The position numbers were made by a program, and so were the translations under genes. Positions 13,717 through 16,339 of a stretch of DNA of 16,339 nucleotides are shown here, piece by piece. Source of the DNA: Anaerolineae bacterium (GTDB lineage: Bacteria > Chloroflexota > Anaerolineae > J102); NCBI GenBank assembly GCA_027036755.1, contig JALWDV010000117.1:1-16339 (forward strand), in the 5' to 3' direction. How positions within the stretch are numbered: the first letter of the stretch is position 1; every line of letters starts with the position of its first letter. Under the pieces are notes generated by a model. The model was not told the origin of the DNA. It did not search any database and worked only from the letters and a program-made list of their open reading frames with translations.

Positions 13717-14853
13717 ATGCGCATTTTGCTCTTTGGCCCTTATCCGCAGCCCGGAGGCGGCGTCACCGGCGGCGTCATGGCGGTGGTGCATGCGCTGGCC
13801 CGCTCGCTGGCCCGGCGTCCTGGCGTGCAGGTGGCGGTGGCCGCGGCCTACCCCGGCGAAGAGGAGCGGGTGGAGCAGGACGGCGACATCACCATCTACC
13901 GGCTGGCCATCCCGCGTTTGCCCCGCACGCGCGGGCATCGCCGCATTCGGCGCAAGCTGGTGGATGCGGCGCATGATTTCCGTCCCACCATCGTGCACGC
14001 CCACGGCGCCGGTTACTACGCGGCCGCAGCCCTGGATGGATTCTGGCCCGTCATCCTCACCATGCACGGCGTCATCCACGAAGAAGCCAGGCGCAGCCGG
14101 CCGCGCGGGCTGAAGGACAGGCTGGCCTGGCAATACGACGCCCGCATGGAAGCCCGCGTGCTGCAACGCGCCCGCTACGTCATCGCCATCAGCCCCTACA
14201 TCCGCCAGATTTTCTCCCATCATCCCCATCTGCAATGGTTCGATATCCCCAATCCGGTGGATGATCCATTCTTCGAGATCCAGCGCCGCGCCGAATCCGG
14301 ACGCCTGTTTACGCCCGCCCGCATCATCCCCCGCAAAGGCATTGATGCGCTGCTGCGGGCCTTCGCCGCCATCGCCGCCGATTTTCCGCTGGCGACCCTG
14401 CGCATCGCTGGCGAAAGCGACTCCATGCCCGACTATGTCGCGGAATGCCGGAGGATTGCCGCGGAGGCGGGCGTCGGGCATCGGGTGCATTTTCTGGGCA
14501 ATCTGAACCGGGACGCCCTGCTGGAGGAGTACAGCCGGGCCGCGGGCGTGGTTCTGCCCGCCCGCCAGGAGACCGCGCCCGTGGCCATCGAGGAGGCTCT
14601 GGCCGCGGGCTGCCCGGTCATCGCCACCCAGGTGGGCGGCGTGCCCTGGATGGTCTCGCACGGCGAAAATGGCCTGCTGACGCCGCCCGATGACATCGAC
14701 GCGCTGGCCGCGGCCCTGGCCCGGTTGTTGACGGGCGGAGAGGAGACAGCCGCCTGGAGCGAGAACGCCCGCGCATCGGCCGCGCCCTATCGTCTGGCCG
14801 CGGTGACAGACGCCACCCTCGACGCCTACCAGCGCGTGCTGGCGGGGAGATGA
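13717..14853 (+). CDS. GT4 family glycosyltransferase
   Basis: A 378-residue retaining glycosyltransferase of the GT4 type. The N-terminus (ILLFGPYPQPGGGVTGGV) carries the glycine-rich loop. VHAHGAGYYAAAA, TMHGVIHEE, VIAISPYIRQ and IPNPVDDPFF are typical of the acceptor domain and hinge. R202 and K207 in RIIPRKG bind the donor phosphates in relatives. E285 and E293 in ETAPVAIEE form the E-x7-E motif, followed by ALAAGCPVIATQVGGVPWMV and GENGLLTPPDD. The junction with the preceding gene is TGACGCCATG, which also occurs at the next junction. It probably adds one sugar of the repeat unit; donor and acceptor are unknown. Confidence 0.92.
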   Translation: MRILLFGPYPQPGGGVTGGVMAVVHALARSLARRPGVQVAVAAAYPGEEERVEQDGDITIYRLAIPRLPRTRGHRRIRRKLVDAAHDFRPTIVHAHGAGYYAAAALDGFWPVILTMHGVIHEEARRSRPRGLKDRLAWQYDARMEARVLQRARYVIAISPYIRQIFSHHPHLQWFDIPNPVDDPFFEIQRRAESGRLFTPARIIPRKGIDALLRAFAAIAADFPLATLRIAGESDSMPDYVAECRRIAAEAGVGHRVHFLGNLNRDALLEEYSRAAGVVLPARQETAPVAIEEALAAGCPVIATQVGGVPWMVSHGENGLLTPPDDIDALAAALARLLTGGEETAAWSENARASAAPYRLAAVTDATLDAYQRVLAGR

Positions 14854-14857
14854 CGCC

Positions 14858-15985
14858 ATGAGCCTTCGCATCGCCATGCTCGGCCATTTCCCCTTCGATG
14901 CGCCCCCCGCGGGCGGCGTGCAGAGCGTCATCGCCAATCTGCGCAACGAGCTGGCCCGCCGCGAAGACATCGAGCTTCACCTCATCCAGAACCGGCGCGG
15001 GGCGCCGGTGGGGACGTTTCGGCGGGAGGGGTGGACCGCGCACAATCTGGCCGCCAGGGAGACGCGCGTCATCCCCAACATGATGCGCACGCCCGGCCTG
15101 CTGCGCCCCCTGCTGCTGGCGCTGGCGCCCGACGTGGTTTCATCGCATCAACCCGAATACGCTGTGACGGCGCTGGAGCTGGGGCTGCCTGTGCTGCACA
15201 CCATCCACGGTTTTCCCGCCAGCGAATTTTGGGCCCGGCGGGGGCTTTTCACCCGCGCCGCCACCCTGTGGGAAGTCTGGCAGGAGCGCCGCACCCTCCA
15301 ACTGGCCCGGCATCTGGTGGCTATCTCGGATATGGTGGTGCAGCGCTATCGCAAACGCACTCGGGCGCAGTTCCACCGCATCGATAATCCCATCTCGCCC
15401 CTGTTTTTCGAGCCTGCGCCTCCGCCCGAGCCCTTTCGCGTGCTGCTGGCGGGGCATCTGAACAAGCGCAAGGGCGTGGATGTGGCGGTGAAGGCCGCGG
15501 CCTTGCTGCTGCCCGATTTCCCCGGGCTCACCCTCGACATCGTTGGTCGCACCGATGTCGATCCTGAATTCACCCGGAGGGTGCGGGCTCAGGCCGCGCC
15601 CCTGGGCGACGCCATTCGTTTTCTGGGCCCCACGGATCAGGCCGGGATCAGGGAGGCCATGACCCGGGCCCAGGTTCTTTTGCTGACTTCGCGCATGGAG
15701 AACGCGCCCATGGTCATCGCCGAGGCCATGGCCGTGGGCAGACCGGTGGTCGCGACGAGGGTGGGCGGCGTGGAGGGCATGATCGATCCGGGCGTCACCG
15801 GTTATCTGGCTCCCAGCGAAGACGCCCGCGCCCTGGCGGAGGGTCTGGCCCGATTGCTTGCGAATCCCGAGCACGCCGCGCAATTGGGCGCCAACGCGGC
15901 CCGTCTTGCGCGCCAGCGCTACCATCCCACAGCGGTGGCCGAGCGGTATCTGCGGGCCATGCGCGCGGCCATGGCCGGGCGCTAG
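14858..15985 (+). CDS. GT4 family glycosyltransferase
   Basis: A 375-residue GT4 enzyme, last gene of the visible cluster. The N-terminus (IAMLGHFPFDAPPAGGVQSVI) has the glycine-rich loop. HTIHGFP, LVAISDMVVQRY and IDNPISPLFF are acceptor-side and hinge motifs. K205 in LNKRKG is the expected donor-binding lysine. E281 and E289 in ENAPMVIAE form the E-x7-E motif, then AMAVGRPVVATRVGGVEGMI and GVTGYLAPSED. GGGGAG lies about 7-12 bases before ATG 14858 and is the clearest ribosome binding site in the cluster. The stop codon overlaps a palindrome (15984-15998). No T-rich terminator follows in the window. Confidence 0.92.
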   Translation: MSLRIAMLGHFPFDAPPAGGVQSVIANLRNELARREDIELHLIQNRRGAPVGTFRREGWTAHNLAARETRVIPNMMRTPGLLRPLLLALAPDVVSSHQPEYAVTALELGLPVLHTIHGFPASEFWARRGLFTRAATLWEVWQERRTLQLARHLVAISDMVVQRYRKRTRAQFHRIDNPISPLFFEPAPPPEPFRVLLAGHLNKRKGVDVAVKAAALLLPDFPGLTLDIVGRTDVDPEFTRRVRAQAAPLGDAIRFLGPTDQAGIREAMTRAQVLLLTSRMENAPMVIAEAMAVGRPVVATRVGGVEGMIDPGVTGYLAPSEDARALAEGLARLLANPEHAAQLGANAARLARQRYHPTAVAERYLRAMRAAMAGR

Positions 15986-15998
15986 GTGCGACGCACCT
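15984..15998. repeat. AGGTGCG-A-CGCACCT palindrome at operon end
   Basis: Perfect 7-bp arms around one A, overlapping the TAG stop of the last glycosyltransferase. The same word in nearly identical form makes both arms of the inverted repeat at 4881-4982. A one-base loop cannot form a stable RNA hairpin as drawn, so it is more likely a protein-binding palindrome or repeat end than a terminator. Confidence 0.6.
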
Positions 15999-16003
15999 GC
16001 TCC

Positions 16004-16089
16004 TACGTCATTTCGAGGGAGCGCAGCGACCGAGAAATCCCCTTGCAGCCGAGGAGATTCCTCCTCCCTGCGGTCGTCGGAATGACGTA
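16004..16089. repeat. 86-bp imperfect palindromic element (GTCATTTCGAG type)
   Basis: TACGTCATT (16004-16012) and AATGACGTA (16081-16089) are exact reverse complements. Inside them the arms continue to match at about two-thirds of positions, giving a long imperfect stem. The left arm reads GTCATTTCGAGGGAGCGCAG and then GAGAAATCCCC. From memory this is a common dispersed intergenic repeat in many bacteria. It has no coding capacity. Confidence 0.7.
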
Positions 16090-16145
16090 AACTGGGATCA
16101 GTATCGGCGCGCCGCGGCTCCTGCCGTCTCGCGCTGCGCCAGAAG

Positions 16146-16180
16146 TGTGTTCCGGCGCATTTCCACGCCCAACCCGCCGG
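16146..16180. repeat. Dispersed repeat, copy 2
   Basis: Same orientation and similar sequence to 4445-4480, sharing CCGGCGCA and CAACCCGCCGG. The AATCCGGC half of the hairpin seen in copy 1 is missing, because the sequence diverges right after CCGGA. Confidence 0.55.
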
Positions 16181-16212
16181 AACGTATTTGGGTGTGTCCA
16201 ATTTCGGTTGGA

Positions 16213-16339
16213 GTCCGCCCGGCGATGAAGTCGCCGGGCTACAAAACAGCGCCGGATAAATCCGGCTAGCCCCGCAGGGGCGCTGTTTCTAGCCGGGGGA
16301 CTTTATCCCCCGGCGCTGGCGGCGGGCGCGAAGCGCCCC
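16213..16339. repeat. Composite hairpin repeat, inverted copy 2 (cut by window end)
   Basis: This is the reverse complement of modules 4803-4874 (71 of 72 bases) and 4982-5012 (28 of 31). Four hairpins follow in a row: CCCGGCGA-TGAAG-TCGCCGGG (16219-16239), GCCGGAT-AA-ATCCGGC (about 16251-16266), AGCCCC..GGGGCGCT (16268-16283) and GCCGGGGGA-CTTTA-TCCCCCGGC (about 16291-16313). Linkers such as CTACAAAACAGCGC and GCGCTGTTTCTAG are themselves near reverse complements, so the whole element is palindromic. The end probably lies beyond the window. Confidence 0.8.

Noticed and set aside
12681..13724. 347-residue minus-strand frame, and similar full-length antisense frames at 11102-12235, 13690-14970 and 15140-16201
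   Set aside because: Each mirrors a convincing + strand gene and shows the same biased composition, so all are by-products of codon use.

Overview
The window is high-GC bacterial DNA with no RNA genes, phage genes or transposase genes. All nine credible genes are on the + strand. The protein style points to a Chloroflexota bacterium of the Anaerolineae/Caldilineae kind. Evidence for this is large secreted enzymes with Thr/Pro-rich linkers, SdrD B-like calcium-binding domains and a hydrophobic 'LYLP(L/I)(L/I)xR' tail, together with intergenic regions packed with palindromic repeats. This placement is inferred from protein style only, because no phylogenetic marker is present.

Layout. Positions 1-1160 hold no convincing gene, only hairpin-forming repeats, a minus-strand terminator-like hairpin (595-636) and a cluster of inverted repeats (772-894) that may control the first gene. 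Gene 1 (1161-4238) encodes a secreted TIM-barrel, glycosidase-like protein with three SdrD B-like domains, and it ends at a strong terminator (4264-4313). Positions 4239-5260 form a mosaic of short repeats with no convincing gene. Positions 5261-15985 form an exopolysaccharide-type cluster of eight genes: a secreted alpha/beta hydrolase with DNRLRE and SdrD B-like domains, a MetW-like methyltransferase, a Wzx-type flippase, two glycosyltransferases, a Wzz-type chain-length protein and two GT4 glycosyltransferases. The first five of these are spaced 16 nt or less apart or overlap. A 102-bp repeat element lies between the second glycosyltransferase and wzz, and the last three genes again have 4-nt gaps. 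Positions 15986-16339 are repeats again.

How the genes may work together. Cytosolic glycosyltransferases build a lipid-linked oligosaccharide, the flippase moves it across the membrane and the Wzz-like protein sets chain length. This is the Wzx/Wzy scheme, but no Wzy polymerase, priming glycosyltransferase or export channel is in the window, so those parts must lie elsewhere. The two surface enzymes could trim or de-esterify the polymer or other glycans. This is inferred from gene order and domain type.

Most notable observations. (1) Inverted copies of a composite palindromic repeat flank the whole polysaccharide cluster (4803-5012 and 16213-16339). (2) A perfect 23-bp inverted repeat flanks gene 1 (561-583 and 4366-4388). 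(3) The two secreted enzymes share a C-terminal tail that looks like an uncharacterised sorting or anchoring signal. (4) The Wzz-like protein carries a Thr/Pro/Ala-rich insertion between its coiled coils. Nothing here amounts to a proven new defence or mobile system.
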